From: Paucibacter aquatile
Lineage (GTDB): Bacteria; Pseudomonadota; Gammaproteobacteria; Burkholderiales; Burkholderiaceae_C
NCBI RefSeq assembly: GCF_002885975.1
Contig: NZ_POSP01000001.1
Coordinates: 682,001-746,000 of the forward strand
Direction: 5' to 3'
Length of the DNA: 64,000 nt
Both the position numbers and the translations under genes were made by a program. Each line of letters starts with the position of its first letter. Positions within the stretch are counted from its first letter, which is position 1. This document shows positions 1 to 7,706 of this stretch, piece after piece. The notes beneath the pieces are model-generated. The model was not told where the DNA came from. It saw only the letters and a list, made by a program, of their open reading frames with translations, and ran no database searches.

Positions 1-365
1 CGCAGGCCGATGGTGCGGCGCGAAGGGTGGGAGAGGCGGCGCGGCACTTCCTTGGTCGCCTCCAGGATGAAGGTGAAGGGCCCCGGTGTCGCCATCTTGA
101 GCAGGCGGTACTGGCGGTTGTCCACGCGCGCATAACTGGCCAACTCGCTGAGGTCGCGGCAGAGCAGGGTCAGGTGGTGCTTGTCGTCGACGCCGCGAAT
201 GCGCCGCAGCGCTTCGGCCGCCGCCTTGTCGTCCAGATGGCAGACCAGGGCGTAGCTGGAGTCGGTGGGGATGGCGGCGATGCCGCCGCCGTGCAGGATT
301 TGCGCCACCTGCTTGAGGAAGCGGGGCTGCGGGTTGTCCGGGTGAACTTCGAAGAACTGAGCCAT
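1..365 (-). CDS. yciO: YciO/YrdC/Sua5-family protein, 3' end cut off by the window
   Basis: Reading leftward from ATG at 365, about 121 residues are visible before the window edge. They begin MAQFFEVHPDNPQPRF and contain the GGGIAAIPTDSSYAL stretch and KHHLTLLCRDLSELA, which are typical of the YrdC/Sua5/YciO fold that binds ATP and tRNA or threonylcarbamoyl-AMP. True Sua5/TsaC makes threonylcarbamoyl-AMP for the t6A modification of tRNA; the YciO branch is related and its role is less clear. The N-terminal wording and the position just downstream of a YciV-like PHP phosphoesterase match the E. coli yciV-yciO arrangement, so YciO is preferred over TsaC. It lies 84 bp after the PHP gene on the same strand and is probably co-transcribed with it. 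Confidence 0.85.
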   Translation of the reverse strand, partial: MAQFFEVHPDNPQPRFLKQVAQILHGGGIAAIPTDSSYALVCHLDDKAAAEALRRIRGVDDKHHLTLLCRDLSELASYARVDNRQYRLLKMATPGPFTFILEATKEVPRRLSHPSRRTIGL

Positions 366-449
366 GGGCCATTGTGGCGCTGGCTCCAGCGCGCGTGCGC
401 GGGGCGGTGCGAAAAAGACACGCGCGTCCCGCGGCCAGGGTTCACACCC

Positions 450-1355
450 TCACTGCGGCGGATGCACCCGGTCCGCCAGCTCCAGCCAGATCGGCTGCAG
501 GCGGCCGGACAGGGCGTCCAGGCGGCCGAGGTCGATGCGGCTCTCGTCGGGTGAATGGAAATCGGAGCCGCGCGAGGCCAGCAGGCCGAACTCCAGCGCC
601 GTCTCGGTGTACTTGGCGGCCTCAGCGGCCGTGTGGCTGCCGGTCACCACCTCGACGCCGCGGCCGCCATGGGCGATGAACTCGGTGAAGAGGGCGTACT
701 CCTCGGTGGGCGTGAAGCCATAGCGCGCCGGGTGGGCGATCACAGCCATGCCGCCGGCCTCGCGCAGCCAGCGCACGGCGTCGCCCAGGCCGGCCCAGCG
801 GTGTTCGACATAACCGGGCTTGCCCTCGGTGAGGAAGCGGCGGAACACCTCGCTGATGTCGCTGCAATGGCCGGCTTCCACCAGGAAACGGGCGAAATGG
901 GTGCGCGAGATCAGCTCCGGGTTGCCCACATACTGCAGCGCACCTTCGAAGGCGCCGGGGATGCCCACGGCTGCCAGACCGGCCGCCATCTCTCGGGCAC
1001 GCGGCTCGCGGCCGCCGCGGGTGGCGCGCAAACCCTGGATCAAGGCCTCGTTGTGGTGGTCAAAACCGAGGCCGACGATGTGCACCACGCGGCCTGCGAA
1101 GCTGACCGAAATCTCCACCCCGGTCAGGTAGGCCAGGCCCAGGGCCTGGGCGGCTTCCAGCGCGCGCTGCTGGCCGCCCACCTCGTCGTGGTCGGTCAGG
1201 GCCCAGAGCTCGACGCCATTGGCCTTGGCCCGCGCCGCCAGTTCCTCGGGCTGCAAGGTGCCGTCGGACACCCGCGAGTGGCAATGCAGATCGGCATTGC
1301 TGAGGTGGTGGAGGGCCCACTGGTGGACGGGTTGGCAGTCGAGGTTTGGATTCAC
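450..1355 (-). CDS. PHP-domain phosphoesterase (YciV/TrpH/RnaAM type)
   Basis: This 301-residue protein is a PHP-family metal-dependent phosphoesterase. The sequence shows the PHP motifs in order: DLHCHSRVSDG near residue 22, LTDHDEVGG near 53, GVEIS near 79, AHPARYGF near 207 and GSDFHSP near 264. These residues bind the catalytic metal ions. Relatives are E. coli RnaAM (YciV), a 5'-3' exoribonuclease, and Chromobacterium 3',5'-nucleoside bisphosphate phosphatase, so the substrate is probably short RNA 5' ends or nucleoside 3',5'-bisphosphates. The start is GTG, since no in-frame ATG lies before the first motif. It begins 9 bases after recJ ends, indicating an operon with another 5'-3' nuclease. 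Confidence 0.9.
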   Translation of the reverse strand: MNPNLDCQPVHQWALHHLSNADLHCHSRVSDGTLQPEELAARAKANGVELWALTDHDEVGGQQRALEAAQALGLAYLTGVEISVSFAGRVVHIVGLGFDHHNEALIQGLRATRGGREPRAREMAAGLAAVGIPGAFEGALQYVGNPELISRTHFARFLVEAGHCSDISEVFRRFLTEGKPGYVEHRWAGLGDAVRWLREAGGMAVIAHPARYGFTPTEEYALFTEFIAHGGRGVEVVTGSHTAAEAAKYTETALEFGLLASRGSDFHSPDESRIDLGRLDALSGRLQPIWLELADRVHPPQ

Positions 1356-1364
1356 CGGGCCATT

Positions 1365-3113
1365 TTAGGCGCCGGCCTCTTCCGTCATCGCCTCGACGAT
1401 CATCTGCACCCGCTGCTGACCCTGGTATTCGTCCAGGCTCAGGCGGTAGGCCAAGAGGCCGCGCTCGGGCACCGGCTCGATGTGGCCGAACCAGATCGCA
1501 TCGCGCAGGGCACCCCCCTGGCGCAGGCGCAGCTTGAGGTGACGCTCGCCGACGATGCGCTGCGAGATCACCTCGACCCGGTCGCAGAACAGCGGCGCTT
1601 CGAAAGCCTGGCCCCAGACCTGGGCGTCCAGGGCGCGCACGGTGTCGGCGGTGAACAGCTCCGGGGCCAGGGGGCCATCGGTGCGCAAGGTGCGGGTCAG
1701 GGCGGCAGCATCCAGCCATTCGGCCGCCACATCTTGCAAAGCCTGGTCGAAGCGCTCGAAGCCGTCGTCGGCCAGGGTGCAGCCGGCCGCCATGGCGTGG
1801 CCGCCGAACTTCTTGAGCAGCTCGGGGTGCCGCTTGCTGACCAGGTCCAGGGCGTCGCGCAGATGAAAGCCTGGGATGGAGCGGCCCGAGCCCTTGAGTT
1901 GACCGTCGGCGCCACGGGCGAAGACGAAAGTGGGCCGGTGGATGCGGTCCTTGAGGCGCGAGGCAATGATGCCGACCACGCCCTCGTGGAACTCGGGTTC
2001 GAACAGGGCCAGGGCGGCGGGGGGCTCACCCTTGAGGCGCGGGTCTTGCATCAGTTCGTCGAGCTTGAACTCGGCCTGCTCGCGCATATCGGCTTCGATC
2101 TCGCGCCGCTCGCGGTTGATGGCGTCGAGCTGACGCGCCAGTTCCAGGGCGCGGGTCGGATCGTCGCTGAGCAGGCATTCGATGCCCAGGGTCATGTCCG
2201 AGAGCCGGCCGGCGGCATTGATGCGCGGGCCCAGGGCAAAGCCGAGGTCGAAGGCATTGGCGCGGCTGCAGTCGCGGCCGGCGGCGGTGAACAAGGCAGC
2301 GATGCCGGGCTGCACCCGGCCGGCGCGCATGCGCTTGAGCCCTTGCGCGACCAGGCGGCGGTTGTTGGCGTCGAGCTTGACCACATCGGCCACCGTGCCC
2401 AGGGCCACCAGGTCCAGCAGGCCGTCGAGCTTGGGCTGTGGCGCGTTGTCGTAGCGGCCGCGCTGGCGCAGCTCGCTGCGCAGGGCCAGCAGCACATAAA
2501 AAGCCACGCCCACGCCAGCCAGGTTCTTGCTGGCAAAGCCGCAGCCGGGCTGGCTGGGGTTGACCAGGGCGTCGGCCGCGGGCAGCTCGATCCGGCCTTC
2601 GACCATGGCGGGCAGGTGGTGGTCGGTCACCAGCACGCGCAGGCCCAGGGCCTTGGCATGGGCCACGCCGGCCATGCTGGCAATGCCGTTGTCCACGGTC
2701 ATCAAGAGCTGCGGCCGTTGCGGCAGGGCCAGCTCGACGATGGCCGGCGTCAGGCCGTAGCCATGGATGGCGCGGTCGGGCACCACGTAGCAGAGCTGCT
2801 CGGGCGCCGCGCCCAGCAGGGCCAGGCCGCGCAGGGCCACGGTGCAGGCGGTGGCGCCGTCGCAGTCGTAATCGGCGACCAGGCAAATGCGCTGGCGCTG
2901 CTCGATGCAGTCGGCCAGCAGGCGCGCGGCCTCCTGGATGCCTTTCAAATCCTCGGGGGGCAGTAAGCGGGCCAGGCCGTCGTCCAGCTCCTCGGCCGAG
3001 CTGACGCCGCGCGAGGCGAACAGGCGCGCCAGCAGGGGCGCAACGCCGGCTTGTTCCAGCGCCCAGGCGGTGCGAGGCGGCACCTCGCGCGTCAGCAGGC
3101 GGGGCGCGTTCAC
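1365..3113 (-). CDS. recJ: Single-stranded-DNA-specific exonuclease RecJ
   Basis: RecJ degrades single-stranded DNA 5'-3' in recombination (RecF pathway), mismatch repair and base excision repair. The 582-residue product has the DHH motifs: VADYDCDGATA near 80, a VDNGI stretch, LVTDHHLPA (the DHH itself), then GPRINAAGRLSD. A DHHA1 region follows with GSGRSIPGFHLRDAL and KKFGGHAMAAG, and an OB-like C-terminus. The start is GTG at 3113, whose bases overlap the TGA of the upstream gene (GTGA), giving translational coupling. An open extension of 38 residues upstream was not used because it runs into the upstream gene and is Arg/Pro-rich. Length is normal for the family. Confidence 0.96.
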   Translation of the reverse strand: MNAPRLLTREVPPRTAWALEQAGVAPLLARLFASRGVSSAEELDDGLARLLPPEDLKGIQEAARLLADCIEQRQRICLVADYDCDGATACTVALRGLALLGAAPEQLCYVVPDRAIHGYGLTPAIVELALPQRPQLLMTVDNGIASMAGVAHAKALGLRVLVTDHHLPAMVEGRIELPAADALVNPSQPGCGFASKNLAGVGVAFYVLLALRSELRQRGRYDNAPQPKLDGLLDLVALGTVADVVKLDANNRRLVAQGLKRMRAGRVQPGIAALFTAAGRDCSRANAFDLGFALGPRINAAGRLSDMTLGIECLLSDDPTRALELARQLDAINRERREIEADMREQAEFKLDELMQDPRLKGEPPAALALFEPEFHEGVVGIIASRLKDRIHRPTFVFARGADGQLKGSGRSIPGFHLRDALDLVSKRHPELLKKFGGHAMAAGCTLADDGFERFDQALQDVAAEWLDAAALTRTLRTDGPLAPELFTADTVRALDAQVWGQAFEAPLFCDRVEVISQRIVGERHLKLRLRQGGALRDAIWFGHIEPVPERGLLAYRLSLDEYQGQQRVQMIVEAMTEEAGA

Positions 3114-4045
3114 AGGGCCCCCAGCAGTTCGGTGGTGTTGGCGCGCGGTGGGCTCAGGCGCTGCCACAGGCCTTGCAGGGCGCCGATGTGGCGCAGGCTG
3201 TAGCACTGCGCGAAGCGCTCGCCACACAGGGTCAGGCGCAGCGAGGGGTGGGACTTGCGCGCCAGGTCGAGCGCGCGCGCCACCGGGCCGGCGTCCAGGG
3301 CCACCCAGGCTTCCGACCAGGCGGCCCAGTCACCCGCCAGCAAAGGCGCGCGCAGGCGCTCGTCCAATTGCAGCTGCGCGGGCAGTTCGCCGCCCTCGGC
3401 GCGGCCGCAGCCGCTGATCCAGACCGAATTGACGGCCAGCACGCCGCGCTGCTCGCGTGCCTGGTTGAGCGGGTGTTCGTGCAGCAGCATCTGGATCTCG
3501 TTTTGCAGGCGGCGCAGCAGGCGGGCCTCGGGCATCCAGGCCGCCACATTGCGGGCCAGGATGCGGTCCAGGCTGGCGCTGGCCAGGCCTTGCAGGCTGG
3601 CGTGGCCGATCAGCCAGGTCTGGCTGTCCACCCAGTGCGCCGCCCAGCCCTCCTGGCTGGGCCAGAGCTCGGCCAGGGCCTCGAAGAGGGCGCGCGAATC
3701 GAATTCGCTGAGCTGCAGGTCCTCGGGGTTGTAGGCGGTGATGTGGTCGGCGCCCACGGCCAGATGCAGGGGCGTCAGGCGTGCCCAGGCCAGGCGCTCG
3801 TCCAGCCCCAGGCTGCGGGCCAGCCAGGCGGCGGTGGGCAGCTCGCCCGGCGCGGCCTGGCTGCCGCGCAGCTGGGCCAGGGCCAGTTCCTGCGGGGTGT
3901 TGAGGCTGTACTCGTCCTCGCCGATGGCCGCGCCGTCAAGGCTCAGGCGGCCCAGCAGTTCGCTCAAATGGGGCAGGTTCAGCTCGCCCAGGCTGTGCTG
4001 GCAGGCCTCGCCCAGGGCGCTGGCGTGGGGAATCATCAGATGCAT
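3110..4045 (-). CDS. RpfE-like / phosphoglycerate-mutase-like conserved protein
   Basis: This 311-residue protein starts MHLMIPHASALGEACQ. It matches the conserved proteobacterial family often annotated as RpfE-type regulator or cofactor-independent phosphoglycerate mutase-like protein and usually found directly upstream of recJ, as here. Visible conserved patches are the N-terminal HLMIPHASA, LGLDERLAWARLTPLHL, and WISGCGRAEGG near residue 214, which resembles the alkaline-phosphatase-superfamily fold without a clear full metal site. Its biochemical function is not established; the name RpfE comes from a Xanthomonas locus. The ATG at 4045 was chosen because the protein similarity begins there and the open frame before it looks non-coding. 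It overlaps recJ by 4 bases. Confidence 0.8.
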   Translation of the reverse strand: MHLMIPHASALGEACQHSLGELNLPHLSELLGRLSLDGAAIGEDEYSLNTPQELALAQLRGSQAAPGELPTAAWLARSLGLDERLAWARLTPLHLAVGADHITAYNPEDLQLSEFDSRALFEALAELWPSQEGWAAHWVDSQTWLIGHASLQGLASASLDRILARNVAAWMPEARLLRRLQNEIQMLLHEHPLNQAREQRGVLAVNSVWISGCGRAEGGELPAQLQLDERLRAPLLAGDWAAWSEAWVALDAGPVARALDLARKSHPSLRLTLCGERFAQCYSLRHIGALQGLWQRLSPPRANTTELLGAL

Positions 4046-4152
4046 GGGCGTGATTATCGAGGCGCGGGCGCGCCGCTGCCGCAGGGCTGGCGTCATGGAA
4101 GCGTCACAGGCCTGCCATGGCCGCGACATGGGCCCGGTCGAGACTGCCCGCC

Positions 4153-5037
4153 ATGCCGCACGACCCCGCCACCTCCCGCGCAGACTGGGCCTTGGCCGCC
4201 CACCCTCCCGAGGCCGAGGAAGGCCCGGCGGAGCCGCCCAGCCGGCGCTACCGCACGGTCTGGATCTCGGACCTGCACCTGGGCACGCCGGGCTGCCAGG
4301 CGGTGGCGCTGCTGGAGTTCTTGCGCGAGGTGGAGTGCGAGCAGCTCTTCCTGGTGGGCGACATCATCGATGGCTGGCAGCTGCGCCGCAGCTGGTACTG
4401 GCCGCAGGCCCACAACGATGTGGTGCAAAAGCTGCTGCGCAAGGCGCGCAAGGGCTGCCGCGTGGTCTTCATTCCCGGCAACCACGATGAGTTTGCGCGC
4501 AAATACCTGGGCCACAACTTCGGCGGCATCGAAGTGGCCAAGGAATGGGTGCATGAGACGGCCGATGGCCGCAAGCTCTGGATCACCCACGGTGATCTGT
4601 TCGACGGCGTGATCCAGTGCGCCAAGTGGCTGGCCCATGTGGGCGACACCTTGTACGAGCTGACGCTCAAGCTCAACCGCCACCTCAACAGCCTGCGCGC
4701 CCGCCTGGGCCTGCCCTACTGGAGCTTGTCCAAGTACCTGAAGCTCAAGGTCAAGCGGGCGGTCAGTTTCATTTCCGATTTCGAGGTGGCGGTGGCGCGC
4801 GAGGCGCGCAAGCGCGGCGTGCACGGCGTGGTGTGCGGCCACATCCACCATGCCGAGTTGCGCGAGATCGACGGCATCCTCTACGCCAACGACGGCGACT
4901 GGGTCGAGAGCCTGACCGCCCTGGTCGAGCATGCCGACGGGCAGCTGGAAATCCTCGACTGGAGCGCCCACAGCACGGTGCTGGCCGGCCGCAGCGTGGC
5001 CCCGCCGCGCACGGAGCTGGCGCCGCAGGGGCGCTAG
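4153..5037 (+). CDS. LpxH-like metallophosphoesterase (UDP-2,3-diacylglucosamine diphosphatase family)
   Basis: A 294-residue calcineurin-like phosphoesterase. The metal-binding motifs are visible: WISDLHLG near residue 38, VGDIIDGW near 70, FIPGNHDE near 103, WITHGDLFD and GVVCGHIHHAE. This set and length fit the LpxH/YbbF-like subgroup that cleaves UDP-2,3-diacylglucosamine in lipid A synthesis. Proteins of this longer type, with the KLNRHLNSLRARLGLPYWSL insert, are common in betaproteobacteria as a second copy and may act on a different substrate. The N-terminal 35 residues before the domain are unstructured and Ala/Pro-rich. It is divergent from the rpfE-like gene; no terminator is evident before ppk. 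Confidence 0.85.
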   Translation: MPHDPATSRADWALAAHPPEAEEGPAEPPSRRYRTVWISDLHLGTPGCQAVALLEFLREVECEQLFLVGDIIDGWQLRRSWYWPQAHNDVVQKLLRKARKGCRVVFIPGNHDEFARKYLGHNFGGIEVAKEWVHETADGRKLWITHGDLFDGVIQCAKWLAHVGDTLYELTLKLNRHLNSLRARLGLPYWSLSKYLKLKVKRAVSFISDFEVAVAREARKRGVHGVVCGHIHHAELREIDGILYANDGDWVESLTALVEHADGQLEILDWSAHSTVLAGRSVAPPRTELAPQGR

Positions 5038-5066
5038 CCGAACATGCCTGCACGGCAGGGCTGCTG

Positions 5067-5113
5067 GCGTAGTCCGTTCGGCTCACGGAACTGTCATATT
5101 TCATCCATAGAAT
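5067..5113 (+). promoter_or_regulatory. Pho-box-like tandem 11-bp repeats and -10 element in front of ppk
   Basis: Three consecutive 11-bp units (5078-5110) carry a TCA- or CCA-containing core at the same phase; the best is CTGTCAT at 5091-5097, identical to the E. coli Pho box half-site. The 31 bp at 5067-5097 match 26 of 31 with 36112-36142 in front of the PhoX gene. A -10-like TAGAAT lies at 5108-5113. PhoB control of ppk is inferred. Confidence 0.55.
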
Positions 5114-5119
5114 GAATCG

Positions 5120-7174
5120 ATGACCGTTCCTCAAGTGCCAGTCCAGCTGCTCAATCGCGAGCAGGCCATTCTTGAATTCAACCGGCGCGTGCTGGCCCAG
5201 GCCCAGCGCGCCGACGTGCCCTTGTTGGAGCAGCTGCGCTACATCTGCATCGTCTCGTCCAACCTCGATGAGTTTTTCGAGGTGCGTTTCGCTGACATGC
5301 TGGACGCCGCGCGCGACCCCGAGAGCCTGGTCAATAACCGCGATGTCGAGCGGGTGGGGCGTGCCGCCCACGCCCTGATCGACGAGCAGTACTCGGTCTT
5401 CAACGACCTGGTCATGCCGGCCTTGCGTGCGCAGCGCATCGTCGTGCTCAACCATGCCGACCGCAACGAGGCGCAGCGCCAGTGGGTGGCCAAGTTCTTC
5501 GAGCGCGAGGTGCGGCCGCTGCTGGTGCCGGTGGGTCTGGACCCGGCCCACCCCTTCCCGCAGGTGGCCAACAAATCCCTGCACTTCATTGCCCGGCTCT
5601 CGGGCAAGGATGCCTTCGGCCGCGACAACCGCATCGCCATCGTCAAGGTGCCGCGCGTGCTGCCGCGGGTGATCAAGCTGCCGGCCTCCATCAGCGATGG
5701 CCAGCAGGCCTTTGTGCTGCTGACCAGCGTGATCCGCGCGCATCTGGAAGAGCTGTTTTCGGGCCGCAAGGTCGAAGCGTTTTCGCAGTTCCGCGTCACC
5801 CGCGACTCCGACCTCGAGGTCGATGAGGAAGAGGTGGCCAATCTGCGCCACGCCCTGCGCTCGGGTCTGACCACGCGCCACTTCGGCCGGGCCGTGCGCC
5901 TGGAGGTGGTGAACACCTGCCCGGCCGAGTTGTCGCAGTTCCTGCTGGAGCAGTTCGGCCTGCCGGCGGCGGCCCTGTACCGGGTCAACGGCCCCGTCAA
6001 TCTGGTGCGTCTGAACGAGCTGATCGACCAGACCGAAGCGCCTGAGCTGCGCTTCGCCGACCATGAGCCGATCTGGCCCCAGGGCCGCCTGCCGCGCCAG
6101 AAATCGCTGTTCGACCGCCTGCGCAAGGGCGATGTGCTCTTGCACCACCCCTTCGAGAGCTTCGATCCGGTGGTGGAGTTCCTGCGCCAGGCCGTGGAGG
6201 ACCCGGACGTGCTGGCCATCAAGCAGACCATCTACCGCACCGGCAGCAAGTCGGTGCTGATGGATCTGCTGATCGAGGCGGCGCGGCGGGGCAAGGAAGT
6301 GATGGCCGTGGTGGAGCTCAAGGCCCGCTTCGACGAAGAGGCCAATATCAACTGGGCCGAGCGGCTGGAGGCCGTGGGTGCGCAGGTGGTTTACGGCATC
6401 GTCGGCTACAAGACCCATGCCAAGCTGCTGCTGGTGACGCGCCGCGAGGGCGCCAGGTTCCGGCGTTATGCCCATCTGTCCACCGGCAACTACAACCCGC
6501 GCACGGCACGTTTTTACACCGATCTCGGTTATCTCACGGCCGACCCGGAGCTGACCTCGGACGCCGATGCGGTGTTCCGCCAGCTCGCCTCGCTGGGCAA
6601 GATCAAGCCGCCCAAGCGCTTGCTGCTGGCGCCCTTCAATATGCACAGCCGCATGTTGGAGTACCTGGCTCAGGTGGAGCAGGCGGCGCTGGCCGGCAAG
6701 CCCGCCCGGGTGGTGATCAAGATCAATGCGCTGACCGATCTGGAGTTGATCCAGACCTTGCTGCGCGTCTCGCAAGCCGGGGTCAAGGTGGACCTGATCG
6801 TGCGCGGCGCCTGCATGCTGCCGCCGGGTCTGCCCGGTGTCAGCGACAACATCGTCGTGCGCTCGGTGGTGGGGCGCTTCCTGGAACACACCCGCATCTG
6901 CTACTTCCGCTGGGGCCCTGGCGAGGAAGATGAGGCGCTCTACCTCTCCAGCGCCGACTGGATGAGCCGGAATATGTTCCGTCGCATCGAGGTGGCCTGG
7001 CCGGTGGTCGACGCCCGCCTGCGCCAGCGCGTCATCGACGAGGGCCTGCTGCCTTATCTGCATGACAGCCTGGACGCCTGGCAGCTCGGCCCCGATGGCC
7101 GCTCCAGCCGCATCTCCGACCAGGGCTGCAGCGCCCAGCAGGCGCTGATGAAGCGCTATCAGTCCGACAACTGA
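5120..7174 (+). CDS. ppk: Polyphosphate kinase 1
   Basis: PPK1 polymerises the gamma-phosphate of ATP into long-chain polyphosphate, reversibly, at the inner membrane. The 684-residue product has the full domain order: N-terminal LLNREQAILEFNRRVL, head domain, and the two C-terminal phospholipase-D-like domains. The autophosphorylated histidine is H433 in YKTHAKLLLV and the second conserved histidine is H590 in FLEHTRICYF, matching E. coli H435 and H592. The ATG at 5120 agrees with the family N-terminus, but there is no Shine-Dalgarno sequence, and a -10 element ends only 6 bases upstream, so the mRNA may be leaderless. A sixA-like gene follows after 18 bp, and ppx lies convergent beyond. Confidence 0.97.
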   Translation: MTVPQVPVQLLNREQAILEFNRRVLAQAQRADVPLLEQLRYICIVSSNLDEFFEVRFADMLDAARDPESLVNNRDVERVGRAAHALIDEQYSVFNDLVMPALRAQRIVVLNHADRNEAQRQWVAKFFEREVRPLLVPVGLDPAHPFPQVANKSLHFIARLSGKDAFGRDNRIAIVKVPRVLPRVIKLPASISDGQQAFVLLTSVIRAHLEELFSGRKVEAFSQFRVTRDSDLEVDEEEVANLRHALRSGLTTRHFGRAVRLEVVNTCPAELSQFLLEQFGLPAAALYRVNGPVNLVRLNELIDQTEAPELRFADHEPIWPQGRLPRQKSLFDRLRKGDVLLHHPFESFDPVVEFLRQAVEDPDVLAIKQTIYRTGSKSVLMDLLIEAARRGKEVMAVVELKARFDEEANINWAERLEAVGAQVVYGIVGYKTHAKLLLVTRREGARFRRYAHLSTGNYNPRTARFYTDLGYLTADPELTSDADAVFRQLASLGKIKPPKRLLLAPFNMHSRMLEYLAQVEQAALAGKPARVVIKINALTDLELIQTLLRVSQAGVKVDLIVRGACMLPPGLPGVSDNIVVRSVVGRFLEHTRICYFRWGPGEEDEALYLSSADWMSRNMFRRIEVAWPVVDARLRQRVIDEGLLPYLHDSLDAWQLGPDGRSSRISDQGCSAQQALMKRYQSDN

Positions 7175-7192
7175 GCAGGTGGAGCGCGGGCC

Positions 7193-7675
7193 GTGGATCT
7201 GATTCTCTGGCGCCATGCCGAGGCCGAGTTGCTGCCCGAGGGCGGCACGGATGTGGCCCGTCGGCTCACGCCCAAGGGTGAACGCCAGGCTCAGCGCATG
7301 GCCGCCTGGCTGAACAGCCGCCTGGCCGAGAACTGCCGGGTGATCGCCAGCCCGGCGGTGCGCACGCATCGCACCGCCCTGGCCCTGGGGCGCGATCTGC
7401 AGCTGCTGCCGGCCTTGCTGCCCGATGCGCAGCCGCAGGCACTGCTGGGGGCGGCGGGCTGGTCAGTGACGGGCCCGGGCCCGGGCGCCGACGCAGCCCC
7501 GGTGCTGCTGGTCGGTCATCAACCAACCCTGGGCCGCGTGGCCGCGCTCTTGCTGAGCGCGCAGGATCAGGCCTGGGCGGTCAAGAAAGGGGCCATCTGG
7601 TGGCTACGAGCGCGGGAGCGCAACGGCCGCCCTGAGGTGACCCTGCACACGGTGCTGGCGCCCGATCAGCTCTGA
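7193..7675 (+). CDS. SixA-type phosphohistidine phosphatase (histidine phosphatase family)
   Basis: A 160-residue histidine (acid) phosphatase of the short SixA class. It begins MDLILWRHAEAE; the catalytic RHA is at residues 7-9, and a second conserved histidine lies in LLVGHQPTLG near 108. SixA in E. coli removes phosphate from phosphohistidine on PTSNtr or ArcB. The start is GTG at 7193, 18 bp behind ppk, so it is probably co-transcribed with it. A phosphohistidine phosphatase beside PPK1, which itself works through a phosphohistidine, is suggestive, but a direct link is only inference. Alternative: a general small-molecule phosphatase. Confidence 0.85.
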   Translation: MDLILWRHAEAELLPEGGTDVARRLTPKGERQAQRMAAWLNSRLAENCRVIASPAVRTHRTALALGRDLQLLPALLPDAQPQALLGAAGWSVTGPGPGADAAPVLLVGHQPTLGRVAALLLSAQDQAWAVKKGAIWWLRARERNGRPEVTLHTVLAPDQL

Positions 7676-7706
7676 GCCGATCAGGCGCGGGCGTTGCCCG
7701 GCGGTC

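Noticed and set aside
555..2966. Very long open frame on the + strand opposite the PHP and recJ genes
   Set aside because: It is the antisense shadow of two well-supported genes in high-GC DNA, rich in Gln/His/Ala/Gly, with no recognisable domain.
4769..7369. Long open frame on the minus strand opposite ppk
   Set aside because: Composition (His, Gln, Arg, Ala) is that of an antisense frame, and PPK1 on the other strand is beyond doubt.
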